DNA of 64,000 bases from Flavobacteriales bacterium UBA1494. GTDB taxonomy: Bacteria; Bacteroidota; Bacteroidia; Flavobacteriales_E; Vicingaceae. Below, one piece after another: positions 17,516 to 26,102 of the stretch (its first letter is position 1; every line of letters begins with the position of its first letter). The notes under the pieces were generated by a model. The model searched no databases, was not told the DNA's origin, and saw only the letters and a list, made by a program, of their open reading frames with translations. The position numbers were made by a program, and so were the translations under genes. The stretch is from assembly GCA_905182175.1 (NCBI GenBank), contig CAJJAT010000003.1:186001-250000 (forward strand), written 5' to 3'.

Positions 17516-19156
17516 TCAAGTTTGGATAATTCCAACATTGTAAGGTTTCTCAATTGGGGCATTGTTTGCTGCCTCAATTCCCATAGAAACCCAACGTCTG
17601 GTGTCCAAAGGATCAATTACATTGTCTACCCATAGTCGACTAGCTGCATAATAGGGAGAGGTTTGCTTGTCGTATTTTTCTGTGATCTCTTTCAATAACT
17701 TGTCTTTCGCTTCTTCTGTTATTTCTTCGCCTTTTGCTTTTAATGTTGCTACTTGAATTTGCAACAAGGTTTTTGCAGCGGCAGCGCCACTCATTACTGC
17801 AATATTTGCTGTTGGCCATGCTGCCATTAGTCGTGGATCGTAAGCTTTACCACACATCGCATAATTGCCTGCTCCGTAACTATTTCCCATTACAATGGTA
17901 AATTTTGGCACAACAGAATTGGCCATGGCATTCACCATTTTTGCTCCATCTTTAATAATTCCTCCATGTTCTGATTTTGAGCCTACCATGAATCCAGTGA
18001 CGTCTTGTAAAAAGACTAAGGGAATTTTCTTTTGGTTGCAATTCATGATAAAACGGGCTGCTTTATCTGCTGAATCAGAGTATATAACTCCGCCAAAATG
18101 CATTTCTCCTGTCTTCGTTTTGACTAGCTTTCGCTGATTGGCAACAATACCAACTGCCCAGCCGTCAATTCGGGCATAACCACAAACGATGGTTTTACCA
18201 TGCAATGCTTTGTACTCTTCGAACTCACTGTTGTCAACGAGGCAGTTAATGACATCTTTTACCTCGTATTGCTTGTTTCTGTCGTAAGGTATTTTGCTGT
18301 AAAGTGCTTTTTCTTCTCTATCGGGTTTGGCCGATTCGGCTCTGTTAAAACCTGCTTTATTGCTCTCACCCATTTTATCCATAATGTTACGGATAGAGGT
18401 GAGGCAATCTTTATCGTCTTTGCTTTTGTAGTCTGTTACTCCTGAGATTTCGCAATGTGTGCTTGCGCCGCCCAACGTTTCATTGTCAATGTCTTCTCCA
18501 ATTGCAGCTTTCACTAAATAAGAACCAGCAAGAAAAATGGAGCCTGTTTTGTCTACAATTAAGGCTTCATCACTCATAATTGGTAAATAGGCACCACCGG
18601 CAACACAAGAACCCATTACTGCAGCTATTTGGCTAATGCCCATGCTGCTCATAACGGCGTTGTTCCGAAACATTCTTCCGAAATGCTCTTTGTCGGGGAA
18701 AATTTCATCTTGCATCGGTAAAAAAACACCTGCACTGTCAACTAAATAGATAATTGGTAATCTGTTTTCTATTGAAATCTCTTGAGCTCTTAAATTCTTT
18801 TTTGCCGTAATCGGAAACCAAGCCCCTGCTTTAACGGTAGCGTCGTTGGCCACAATAATGCACAACTTTTTAGAAACGTAACCAATTTTAACAACAACTC
18901 CTCCTGAGGGACAGCCGCCATGCTCTTCGTACATTCCTTCTCCAACAAAAGAACCTATTTCGATGCAATTGTCTTTATCATCCAACAAAAAATCAATGCG
19001 CTCTCTTGCAATTAATTTTCCTTTAGCATGCTGTTTGTCAATCTTCTTTTGACCACCACCTAAATTGATTTTCTCTTGCTTTCTATTCAAATCAGATAGC
19101 ATCATTCTGATGCTGTCGTCATTCTTACTTTCTTCTATATCAATTTTTTGAGCCAT
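17516..19156 (-). CDS. Acyl-CoA carboxylase, carboxyltransferase (beta) subunit
   Basis: The 546-residue protein covers both carboxyltransferase halves: an N-terminal acyl-CoA binding half (GSCVAGGAYLPIMSDEA) and a C-terminal biotin half (GNSYGAGNYAMCGKAYDPR). These motifs are closest in pattern to the methylcrotonyl-CoA carboxylase group, though substrate cannot be fixed from sequence alone. It would transfer a carboxyl group from biotin to an acyl-CoA in branched-chain amino acid breakdown or a related path. The biotin-carboxylase subunit is not in the window. Its start overlaps the WbqC-like gene end by 17 bp. Confidence 0.9.
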   Translation of the reverse strand: MAQKIDIEESKNDDSIRMMLSDLNRKQEKINLGGGQKKIDKQHAKGKLIARERIDFLLDDKDNCIEIGSFVGEGMYEEHGGCPSGGVVVKIGYVSKKLCIIVANDATVKAGAWFPITAKKNLRAQEISIENRLPIIYLVDSAGVFLPMQDEIFPDKEHFGRMFRNNAVMSSMGISQIAAVMGSCVAGGAYLPIMSDEALIVDKTGSIFLAGSYLVKAAIGEDIDNETLGGASTHCEISGVTDYKSKDDKDCLTSIRNIMDKMGESNKAGFNRAESAKPDREEKALYSKIPYDRNKQYEVKDVINCLVDNSEFEEYKALHGKTIVCGYARIDGWAVGIVANQRKLVKTKTGEMHFGGVIYSDSADKAARFIMNCNQKKIPLVFLQDVTGFMVGSKSEHGGIIKDGAKMVNAMANSVVPKFTIVMGNSYGAGNYAMCGKAYDPRLMAAWPTANIAVMSGAAAAKTLLQIQVATLKAKGEEITEEAKDKLLKEITEKYDKQTSPYYAASRLWVDNVIDPLDTRRWVSMGIEAANNAPIEKPYNVGIIQT

Positions 19157-19772
19157 ATTTTATAGATTGATTAAGTTGCGTTAAATACAGTTTACTTCCA
19201 GGTCCTAAGTTAAACAGCAAATCGAGAATACTCAAATTTGGAATAAATTTTTGCTTGCCTTCAAATACCTGAATGTACTTTGGTACTTCAATGGAATCGA
19301 TTTCAACTTTGTACTTAGGGTTAATTATAGTTCTCCAGTCTGGTTGTTGAGATTCGTAAGTGGAGGTAAATTTTGCGGTAGATTTTATTCCAATTATTTT
19401 GGTAACCATATTTTCAATCAGTAAATTACGCTTTAGAAGATTTGTTTCTTTTGAAAAAACTAATGGTTTTATTTCTTCGTCGTAAAACTCAAAAAATGGT
19501 GACGCACGATAAGCTGATTCAATTGATCTCCAGTGTAATTTTTGCCAGTTTTCATCGTAACTAACTTCAATATATTCAATAGGGGTATGGTTGTACCACT
19601 TCTTTAACGGAACTACTAAATTTAACAATCCATTTGCTCCCAATATCTGAAACCTACTTCTATAACTCTGTTTTACAAAATGTTCCTTTGTTTCTATGGT
19701 ATGAAAATCTTTATCCGTAATTAACGCATATTGCAGAATGGGCGCAAAGCAGGAGGAGGGAAGGATGACCAT
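19140..19772 (-). CDS. WbqC-like family protein
   Basis: The 210-residue protein starts MVILPSSCFAPILQYALIT and contains the WbqC-family stretch QKLHWRSIESAYRASPFFEFY. WbqC-like proteins occur in polysaccharide clusters and as conserved orphans in Bacteroidota; the reaction is not established. No signal peptide, so it is cytoplasmic. Its 3' end overlaps the acyl-CoA carboxylase start by 17 bp. The stretch 19773-19923 upstream is non-coding; a 61-residue frame there is not convincing. Confidence 0.8.
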   Translation of the reverse strand: MVILPSSCFAPILQYALITDKDFHTIETKEHFVKQSYRSRFQILGANGLLNLVVPLKKWYNHTPIEYIEVSYDENWQKLHWRSIESAYRASPFFEFYDEEIKPLVFSKETNLLKRNLLIENMVTKIIGIKSTAKFTSTYESQQPDWRTIINPKYKVEIDSIEVPKYIQVFEGKQKFIPNLSILDLLFNLGPGSKLYLTQLNQSIKYGSKN

Positions 19773-19923
19773 TAAAATTTTGAATTTTGCAATTGATGAT
19801 GCACAGAAACTAAGCTAGACGAAATTAAGGATTCGTAGAAACAATTCTTAACCTTTATAAAAAGCAAACTGAAAAATAATTGAATGAGAAAGGGTGTTGA
19901 TTCTAAAAAAAACTCAGGAAAAC

Positions 19924-20685
19924 TTAGTTGTAATTCAGCTTGAAGTAGCTGTTCCAATTTTTGATGTTTAAATTGCCAAACATAGATTGTAAGAAAGAAA
20001 AGCTATTTGTAATTCGTTGTTCTTTAGTACTACTTTCTTGCAGCGAAACAATTAAGCTCAATTGTTCCTTAATGAACTGTTCGTTTGCGTTATAGAAGGT
20101 AACCTTAGTCAATTTGCTAATTTCTCCGTTTGAGGTGTTTATTTTGTAAAACTGCAGTGCATTACTTTTCTGTTCATTTGGAAATAAAAAATCGTGGTCA
20201 AATTGAATAGTTCCTTCTGTAAAACTTAATTCTCTCTTTTCTTCAGAATTGTCGACTACGAAAAATCTGATGCTGTTTTGGTCCTCTATTTTAGAGCGAT
20301 TTAATAAAAATGATTCGCTTTGGTTAAAGAAAAGGTAGCTTTCGCTTACAAAATAGTCCTCAAGCGATAAGTATGAACTGTCCTCAATTCCTCTCGAGGC
20401 TATTAACAAGCGCGAAATGGGAGGTTGAAATAAATTAGAAACGGTACCTGAAGTATTACTTGATTTTGGTTTAAAAGCAAGTTTGTTTTTACCATCATAT
20501 AAGAAACAACTTTAACCTGAACCGTTATAGTGTAACATTTCGCTTGGGTCAATTTGATCACCAATTGCAATATTTCTTTTTACCTTATCTGAATATATTT
20601 TTCTGGAGACATGAACAACTTTTAAGCCTTGAGCGAAAGAACAGATAGAAATAAGACTTGTAAATAGAAAATAAAAAATCTTCAT
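19924..20685 (-). pseudogene. Signal-peptide protein gene split by an in-frame TAA
   Basis: Reading from ATG 20685, one frame gives a signal peptide (MKIFYFLFTSLISICSFAQ), LKVVHVSRKIYSDKVKRNIA, then HYNGSG followed by TAA at 20512-20514. The same frame then continues SCFLYDGKNKLAFKPKSS through to a normal end at 19924, 253 amino-acid-coding positions in all. There is no frameshift, so a single substitution appears to have broken the gene. Signal peptide plus a LKVxHVSxxI opening resembles proteins found next to caspase-family genes in Flavobacteria (from memory, not searched). A TTG at 20409 could start the downstream part but would lack the signal peptide. Function unknown. Confidence 0.7.
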
Positions 20686-20722
20686 GTTGTTATTCTTTTA
20701 GTTTAAAAATACATTAACCACC

Positions 20723-21049
20723 TTACTCTCCTAGGCTCCCTATAGGATTGCCAACCGAAGTTTGCTTTGTGGCATTAGCAACATTTATCTTGACAAATTG
20801 AACCTGTTCAGAAACGGATAATTCTTCTTTTTTATTTTTTTCTAGATACTCAGTTAAGTATTTGTTAAAAGGGCTGCTTTCACCTAAATTTCCATCAGAT
20901 ACATATTCTAATCTGCCAGATGCTATGCCAATTGATAGCAGAGGCTTTACACCTCTTATCTAACCTTTAGTCTGAAATTTAGAGTAATCAGATTTATCAG
21001 TTAGACAAATCGCATCGAGTAGCACGCACGGATCGATTCTCGAACTCTT
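20723..21049 (-). pseudogene. C-terminal remnant of a caspase-like (C14) peptidase
   Basis: One minus-strand frame reads CVLLDAICLTDKSD, an internal TAG at 20960-20962, then KPLLSIGIASGRLEYVSDG, SSPFNKYLTEYLEKNKKEEL, SVSEQVQFVKINV and a final TKQTSVGNPIGSLGE before TAA at 20723. The S-x-x-E-x-VSDG, SPF-x-x-x-L and LS-x-SE...PI-x-S-x-G wording is the C-terminal half of bacterial caspase-family proteins. The usual DACxSG catalytic segment appears degraded to LDAICLTD, and the His-bearing N-terminal half is absent; the same frame upstream has another stop at 21050. It directly precedes the broken signal-peptide gene in the same direction. Confidence 0.6.
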
Positions 21050-21161
21050 TTACTGGGAACCTAAGTGAGCTGCACAACTAGAACCATCTAATGATAGAAC
21101 AAGAAAATGATGGTGATGGTTACCTGTATTTAAATGGATTTCCTTAAGATTCCAACATTTC

Positions 21162-23066
21162 TTAGAAATCATATAAACTCTCCAAATCACCATCTGATCG
21201 GAAAGAAAGAAGAGGAAACAGCAACTCATTTTTCGCCTTATGACTATTGGCAACCTTTTTAAGTGCTTTATCCATAGTCTTTGGTTCTCCATTATACAGT
21301 GCTATAATTTTATCCAGCGACATATTAAGTAATGTTATCAATTTCACGTAATCATCTATTGGACGGCGGTCATTAAAGTTTCGCTCTTCAGTATATCTCC
21401 TTTTAAAATCATCCATTACAGCAGTATAAGTTACATATATGAACTTTGTTTTTGTGGTGAGATTAAGTTCTTCTATCTGTTTTGTTTTTGCTTCAAATTG
21501 TTGTGAAATTAATAGTAAATTTCTATTTTCATCAAGGCATTCATCCAACAGACCGTTTAATCCAATGATTACACTATCTTTATTGTAGTTAAGGTAGTAT
21601 TCTTTTTTATCTGAGGATGATGCGTTATGATCTGCCAACTGCTTTGGATTAAAATATGCCATCTCCTCCTCGCCTTTAACAATTGTGGTTGCACCTGTCC
21701 ATTTATCAAATATTTCCGTGGCTGGATTTACATTGTTCATTACATCGGAAACAAGTAAACCACTCAGATTATTTATTGCTCCCGCTTGATAAGGTCGATA
21801 AAAATCCATATTCTGAGTTTTGAGTGCTGCTCTTATTTCATTTTTTTCCTCCTCCTTCCTAGCAGATAGATTTTGCTCTAGTGCCCAAACAACATCCTTA
21901 GAAAGTAAAATTTTACTCAGTGAATCAGCTTTTTTAAATGAAATCTTAAATTGTTCATCCAACCTTTTCAAGTCACTTTTTTTATATCTGTAGCCAGTAT
22001 ATTGTCTTATATACGTTTCAACATCAAGATAAGAGTTAAAGGCATCCATATATAATCCCGAGTTAAAGAGCTTTTCTGCTTTTTCATATCCCTGTATGTT
22101 TTCGATTTGACTGAAGTCAATCTTATTAACTACAATATTGCAACCCCCATGTATAGAATTGTAATCATAAGTTAGATCACCTTTTATAAACTTGTATAAA
22201 AACCAATCTGAGCTCATCATCATCTTAAAATATGGTTGTATATATTTAGTTGGTATATTACCTGAACAAACGGTGTCTAATTCATAACCGTCCATTTCAA
22301 GCTCTTCCGTGGACTTTTCTCTTAGGTCCAAGTATTTTTGGTTTCTTTCGGCATTCAGCTCGGGATTTAGAGATGTAGAGCCATCTAGAATTTGCCCACT
22401 ACCATTCCGACCAATAAAGTCAGTCATAAACTTATTTTTGTAGATAATCTCATACGTTTGATTTTTATCTAATAAATTTAATTTCCATTTACCGACGGAG
22501 TAACTATCTTCATCAAAGCTACCCTTAGCTGTGAAAACACCAACTGCATTTATGTCTACATTCCCTACGACTTTACCATCTACAAAATTCATACTGGCAT
22601 TTACAACTTCCTCGGGACGATATTCTCCCCATCCAGTATAATTACTATATTTTCTTGTTTTGTTTTTGGTATAGTACGTCCAATTCCCGTCTGCTAAACC
22701 ATTTTTATAATTTGAGATCAATGTTATCGTGCCTGTGGCATGATAATAACCTAAAAAATAATCGTTCATAATAAGCTTATAGGTCCATGTGCCTTGCTTA
22801 AGTCCTTTTTCATAATTTCCAGAAATGGTTTGCTTAAGCCCTTTAAGGTCGTCTTTGCCAATTATGCTGTATTTAAAGGCTCCTTGTTTTATATACTCTC
22901 TAGTTTGCGGATCTTCATAGTATTTATAAGACGCTGTACCTGGCTGACTTTTTCCGTTAGGGAATGACCCGTTAAAAGTCTTTAATGTTTGTCCATAACT
23001 GCCTGCTGACATCATTAAGAGAAGTAGGCTCAAGTAAAATGGTCGATTAATTTTTTTCGTTATCAT
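21162..23066 (-). CDS. Large secreted MORN-repeat protein
   Basis: The 634-residue product has a signal peptide (ending SYGQ at about 26). Residues about 30-230 carry MORN-type repeats of the GNWTYYTKNKTRKYSNY and KQGTWTYKL kind; the following 400 residues are mostly helical and charged with no recognised domain. It is an extracytoplasmic protein of unknown role. The gene is intact and divergent from the TTG-start regulator gene, 64 bp apart, and its 3' end runs into the caspase remnant, which suggests it was once part of the same locus. Confidence 0.65.
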   Translation of the reverse strand: MITKKINRPFYLSLLLLMMSAGSYGQTLKTFNGSFPNGKSQPGTASYKYYEDPQTREYIKQGAFKYSIIGKDDLKGLKQTISGNYEKGLKQGTWTYKLIMNDYFLGYYHATGTITLISNYKNGLADGNWTYYTKNKTRKYSNYTGWGEYRPEEVVNASMNFVDGKVVGNVDINAVGVFTAKGSFDEDSYSVGKWKLNLLDKNQTYEIIYKNKFMTDFIGRNGSGQILDGSTSLNPELNAERNQKYLDLREKSTEELEMDGYELDTVCSGNIPTKYIQPYFKMMMSSDWFLYKFIKGDLTYDYNSIHGGCNIVVNKIDFSQIENIQGYEKAEKLFNSGLYMDAFNSYLDVETYIRQYTGYRYKKSDLKRLDEQFKISFKKADSLSKILLSKDVVWALEQNLSARKEEEKNEIRAALKTQNMDFYRPYQAGAINNLSGLLVSDVMNNVNPATEIFDKWTGATTIVKGEEEMAYFNPKQLADHNASSSDKKEYYLNYNKDSVIIGLNGLLDECLDENRNLLLISQQFEAKTKQIEELNLTTKTKFIYVTYTAVMDDFKRRYTEERNFNDRRPIDDYVKLITLLNMSLDKIIALYNGEPKTMDKALKKVANSHKAKNELLFPLLSFRSDGDLESLYDF

Positions 23067-23114
23067 GACATTCTCTAATTATATTTTCGATGCAATTATA
23101 ATCGTTAAAAACTT

Positions 23115-23122
23115 TATATTTG
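23115..23122 (+). promoter_or_regulatory. Candidate -7 box TATATTTG for the 23131 gene
   Basis: Exact TAnnTTTG match ending 8 nt before the TTG start at 23131, giving a very short or absent leader. No TTG at the expected -33 position is visible. The 64-bp divergent gap also has to serve the MORN gene. Confidence 0.4.
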
Positions 23123-23130
23123 GCTCATAA

Positions 23131-24390
23131 TTGGATCATTCTATATTTATTTTGATTAATATATTAAAAACAGAAGTAGAGCACTTTCTTGGTAGAAAGA
23201 TCACCAAAAGAGGTGACTGCGAATATTTATCTCACGCTATTTTTGACTCCTTGAATATTGAGGTAAGCTTTAACACTCTCAGGAGAATTTACGGCCTTTT
23301 ACCGCCCACAAACCCGAACATAAAAACATTAAATACGCTTGCTCAATTTTTAGGATACAAACATTTTTATCATTTTTCACAAATGTATCAATACAAAGAA
23401 CAGGTTTCATTTTCAGAGTTGATATACGCAGCAATCAAGGATAATAATGATGATACAATGATCGCTATTGTAGAAAACTACAAGAATACTCCGGGTGAAT
23501 TTTTGAGTGTAATTATAACCCTTGTAAGAGAACTGTTGCACAAAGACAAATACATTTTAATAGATAGGATATTCAAATTAAAATCACTTGATTTTTCTTC
23601 ATTTTCGTATTTTGAAGTACTCAGAATTGGAAATTCAATTGGCTTGCTACTTCAAGAAAAAAGGGAAATTGATATAATAATCTTCACTAATGAAAACTTC
23701 ATAGATTTTTTGTACGCGACTTTTGTAGATTATTCGAACTTGAATAACTACTATGGTGATGTATCCGAATTTATTTCAAAGAATATACAAAGAGACGATA
23801 TCCTGATGTTTTCAAGGTCAATACTCGAGTTCCGGAATTTTCTCAATAAGAAAGCCTTTAGTCATTTGAACATTATTCACGAAAAAAAAATACATCCTAT
23901 TTTAAGTGGGCGATTATTAGCATTAAAATTACTAGCTACAAATTCCAATAAAACACTTGATATATTAAAAATCTACCATATTACTATTAAAGAAAAAGGT
24001 GATTGGTTAGACCATTACTTTGAGTTGTTTACAACTTCCATATTATTAAAAAATACGGATATAATGTGGTTTTTGATAAATAATATCTCTGTACAATTTA
24101 GGTTTCAGCATCACAAGATTCATTTAAATTCTTTCAACTTAATGTGTCTATTTTACTACAGGTTAAGCGGAGATGTGAAAAATGAAAATCTCTTTATAGA
24201 TACCTTTACCTTATCTACTTGTCTCCGAAGCTACAAAGACTTTATGCATATATTATGGCTTATTTATAAATTTAATGCGGCAACCGATAATTTAGAAAAA
24301 GAAGAATTGAAAAATACTTACTTGCAAGTAAGTAAGAAACTTAAGTACCCTTTTTTTTCAGAAAATTATTTGCAGAATTATTTTGGTTAA
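23131..24390 (+). CDS. Putative regulator: N-terminal HTH-like module plus helical C-terminal region
   Basis: The 419-residue protein starts at TTG 23131; a TAA lies immediately upstream and the next in-frame ATG is about 85 codons in. Residues 20-80 (ITKRGDCEYLSHAIFDSLN, FNTLRRIYGLLPP, IKTLNTLAQFLGYKHFYHF) form an all-helical module that recurs in Bacteroidota proteins and resembles a DNA-binding helix-turn-helix. The remaining 340 residues are helical and rich in aromatic and charged residues, without named repeats. DNA binding and control of the divergent MORN gene are inferred from the fold-like pattern and the shared 64-bp gap. Confidence 0.55.
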   Translation: MDHSIFILINILKTEVEHFLGRKITKRGDCEYLSHAIFDSLNIEVSFNTLRRIYGLLPPTNPNIKTLNTLAQFLGYKHFYHFSQMYQYKEQVSFSELIYAAIKDNNDDTMIAIVENYKNTPGEFLSVIITLVRELLHKDKYILIDRIFKLKSLDFSSFSYFEVLRIGNSIGLLLQEKREIDIIIFTNENFIDFLYATFVDYSNLNNYYGDVSEFISKNIQRDDILMFSRSILEFRNFLNKKAFSHLNIIHEKKIHPILSGRLLALKLLATNSNKTLDILKIYHITIKEKGDWLDHYFELFTTSILLKNTDIMWFLINNISVQFRFQHHKIHLNSFNLMCLFYYRLSGDVKNENLFIDTFTLSTCLRSYKDFMHILWLIYKFNAATDNLEKEELKNTYLQVSKKLKYPFFSENYLQNYFG

Positions 24391-24459
24391 ATTATCTTAT
24401 AGGATAATTTGATTACCATTTTTAAACTACGATATCATTTGACATGTTGATCATAAAAA

Positions 24460-24494
24460 AGCGGAATAGTGAATCAAAATTCAACTATTCCGCT
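24460..24494 (-). terminator. Intrinsic terminator hairpin reading minus
   Basis: AGCGGAATAGT (24460-24470) and ACTATTCCGCT (24484-24494) form an 11-bp perfect stem. On the minus strand the stem is followed by a run of T (24455-24460 is A on the plus strand). It directly follows the tRNA 3'-end-like sequence on that strand. Confidence 0.7.
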
Positions 24495-24495
24495 A

Positions 24496-24516
24496 TGGTA
24501 GCGAGAAGCAGAATTC
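24496..24516 (-). other. tRNA 3'-end-like remnant (T-loop to CCA)
   Basis: On the minus strand the sequence GAATTCTGCTTCTCGCTACCA reads like the last part of a tRNA: end of the T-loop, T-stem, acceptor strand and CCA, followed at once by a terminator hairpin. No matching 5' acceptor strand, D-arm or anticodon arm is present upstream, so it is not a functional tRNA. A leftover half of an integration site or a truncated tRNA gene are both possible. Confidence 0.35.
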
Positions 24517-24570
24517 CTCCTCCATTGCATTTCGGCGGATAGACCTCGATTATGGACCGCTTTATATCAA

Positions 24571-24604
24571 AAAGAGGACCTGGCAAAAGCCAAGTCCTCT
24601 TTTC
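24571..24604. terminator. Bidirectional terminator hairpin
   Basis: AAAAGAGGAC (24571-24580) pairs with GTCCTCTTTT (24595-24604), continued by TGGC/GCCA around an AAAA loop with one mismatch. A-rich and T-rich flanks let it work in both directions, ending transcripts from the regulator gene or from the broken TPR gene. Confidence 0.7.
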
Positions 24605-24641
24605 AAAAGCAGAAAAAAGCATAGTCGAATTGAAAAATATA

Positions 24642-25090
24642 TTATTTTAAATTACTGTAGTTGATGTAGTTGACCGATATGCTTGGAAAGCTATTCGTCT
24701 CATTGATTCGTATATAATTTCGAAGAGCTGTTGCGGATTTTTCAAAATCTGAAAGTCCAATGTATATTCTTCCTATTTGATTCGGTAGGATTGTTTTGGA
24801 ACTATTATCAACAAAAAGTTGTAATGCATTTAAGCTTAACTTTCATCATCTCCATTAATCAATGTAATTAGTCCTAGATTTCTATTGCTTTCTGCAATGC
24901 CTTTGCTGTAATTTTTTTACTTAATTGCCGTATTAACTTGGTAATAAATCTGGTATGCCTTCACTGTATTCGATTCAGCAATATCCCATGCTACATCATT
25001 GTTTCTATCAATTTCTTCTTTCCAGAAATCATCTTGAGCGTTGACACTTAAACCGATCAACAATATACAAATGCTTAAAACGAATTTCAA
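24642..25090 (-). pseudogene. Broken TPR-type secreted protein gene
   Basis: From TTG 25090 the frame encodes a signal peptide (MKFVLSICILLIGLSVNAQ) and a helical start (DDFWKEEIDRNNDVAWDIAE), then TAA after QVNTAIK. It resumes in frame with KNYSKGIAESNRNLGLITLI, a TPR-like helix, meets further stops, and then continues one frame over as KLSLNALQLFVDNSSKTILP, IGRIYIGLSDFEKSATALRN and on to TAA at 24642. One stop and one frameshift make this a pseudogene. The helix pattern suggests tetratricopeptide repeats; the original role is unknown. Confidence 0.6.
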
Positions 25091-25099
25091 AATTTAAGA

Positions 25100-26101
25100 T
25101 TAGGTGAATAGTCGAATTGCCTCTTTTAACAATTCTGATTTGTCTACCGACATAACTCCTACATTTTCACAAACCAACCCGCCTGCTAAATTTGAAAGTT
25201 CGGCGATCATTTCAGGTTCTTGATTCAATGCTAAGCATAGAGTTGCCACGCTAATTACTGTATCTCCTGCACCTGAAACGTCAGTAATATCTCGGTGATG
25301 GGCTTTTATGTGGTGTTTGACTTTCGGTGAAGTGATAAAAACCCCTAACTCTGAAAGAGTTATTAACGTATTTTTATTGTGTAAGGTGTTCTCTAATTTT
25401 TTAATGGCATCCTCTAGTTCTTCTTGATTCTTGTGATTAAAATCTAATTTTAAGCCTTCTTTTAGCTCTTTCAAATTGGGTTTAAAAAGAGTTACATGAT
25501 GGTACTCAGTAAAGTTATTTTTTTTAGGATCTACTGTTGTGGGAATAGCTTTTTCATTTGCCAAGCTAACCACCTTTTTAATGAGGCTTGCGGTAATGCT
25601 TCCTTTATCATAATCTTCAAAAATAATAGCATCTACTTTTTGAGCGTTTATTATTTTATGAATTTTTTCATAAAAACTGGTCTCTTCGGATTCGGTTAAA
25701 GGGTGTAAATCTTCACCGTCTATTCGTAACATTTGATGATTATTACCAATAATCCGTGTCTTTTTTGTTGTTCTTCTCGTACTGGATTGCATTAGTCCGT
25801 TTACAGATTGACCATTTTCCTTTGTTAGTGCAATTAACTCTTTTCCATCATCATCTGCCCCAATTACTGAGCATAGAATGGGAGTGGACCCCATTGCCTT
25901 TATATTTAACGCAACATTTGCCGCTCCACCTAAACGAGATTCTTTTTTTTCGACTGATACAATAGGTACCGGAGCTTCGGGTGAAATACGATCAACTTTT
26001 CCCCAATAATAGGAGTCAATCATTACATCGCCAATAATCAGTATTGTTAACGCATTAAATTTTTCAAATAAACCGGTAAGATGTGATTTGGAAGCTTTCA
26101 T
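25100..26101 (-). CDS. PfkB-family kinase, D-glycero-D-manno-heptose-7-phosphate kinase type
   Basis: The 333-residue protein matches the kinase half of HldE/RfaE: GDVMIDSYYWGKVDRISPEA, RLGGAANVALNIKAMG near the N-terminus, and DVSGAGDTVISV near the C-terminus with the catalytic aspartate in GAGD. It would phosphorylate heptose 7-phosphate on the way to ADP-heptose for lipopolysaccharide. The adenylyltransferase half of bifunctional HldE is absent, so it is a single-domain kinase. It starts 1 bp after the aminotransferase gene end in the same direction. The sugar substrate is inferred from family. Confidence 0.82.
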   Translation of the reverse strand: MKASKSHLTGLFEKFNALTILIIGDVMIDSYYWGKVDRISPEAPVPIVSVEKKESRLGGAANVALNIKAMGSTPILCSVIGADDDGKELIALTKENGQSVNGLMQSSTRRTTKKTRIIGNNHQMLRIDGEDLHPLTESEETSFYEKIHKIINAQKVDAIIFEDYDKGSITASLIKKVVSLANEKAIPTTVDPKKNNFTEYHHVTLFKPNLKELKEGLKLDFNHKNQEELEDAIKKLENTLHNKNTLITLSELGVFITSPKVKHHIKAHHRDITDVSGAGDTVISVATLCLALNQEPEMIAELSNLAGGLVCENVGVMSVDKSELLKEAIRLFT

Positions 26102-26102
26102 T

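Noticed and set aside
19772-19957. 61-residue minus-strand frame before the WbqC-like gene
   Set aside because: Hydrophobic, composition unlike a real protein, starts inside the neighbouring pseudogene; looks like a chance frame.
21050-21292. 80-residue frame overlapping the end of the MORN gene
   Set aside because: The first 43 residues lie antiphase inside the MORN gene; only the downstream part continues into the caspase remnant.
24496-24571. Possible complete tRNA on the minus strand
   Set aside because: Only the T-loop to CCA end fits; no 5' acceptor strand, D-arm or anticodon arm can be formed upstream.
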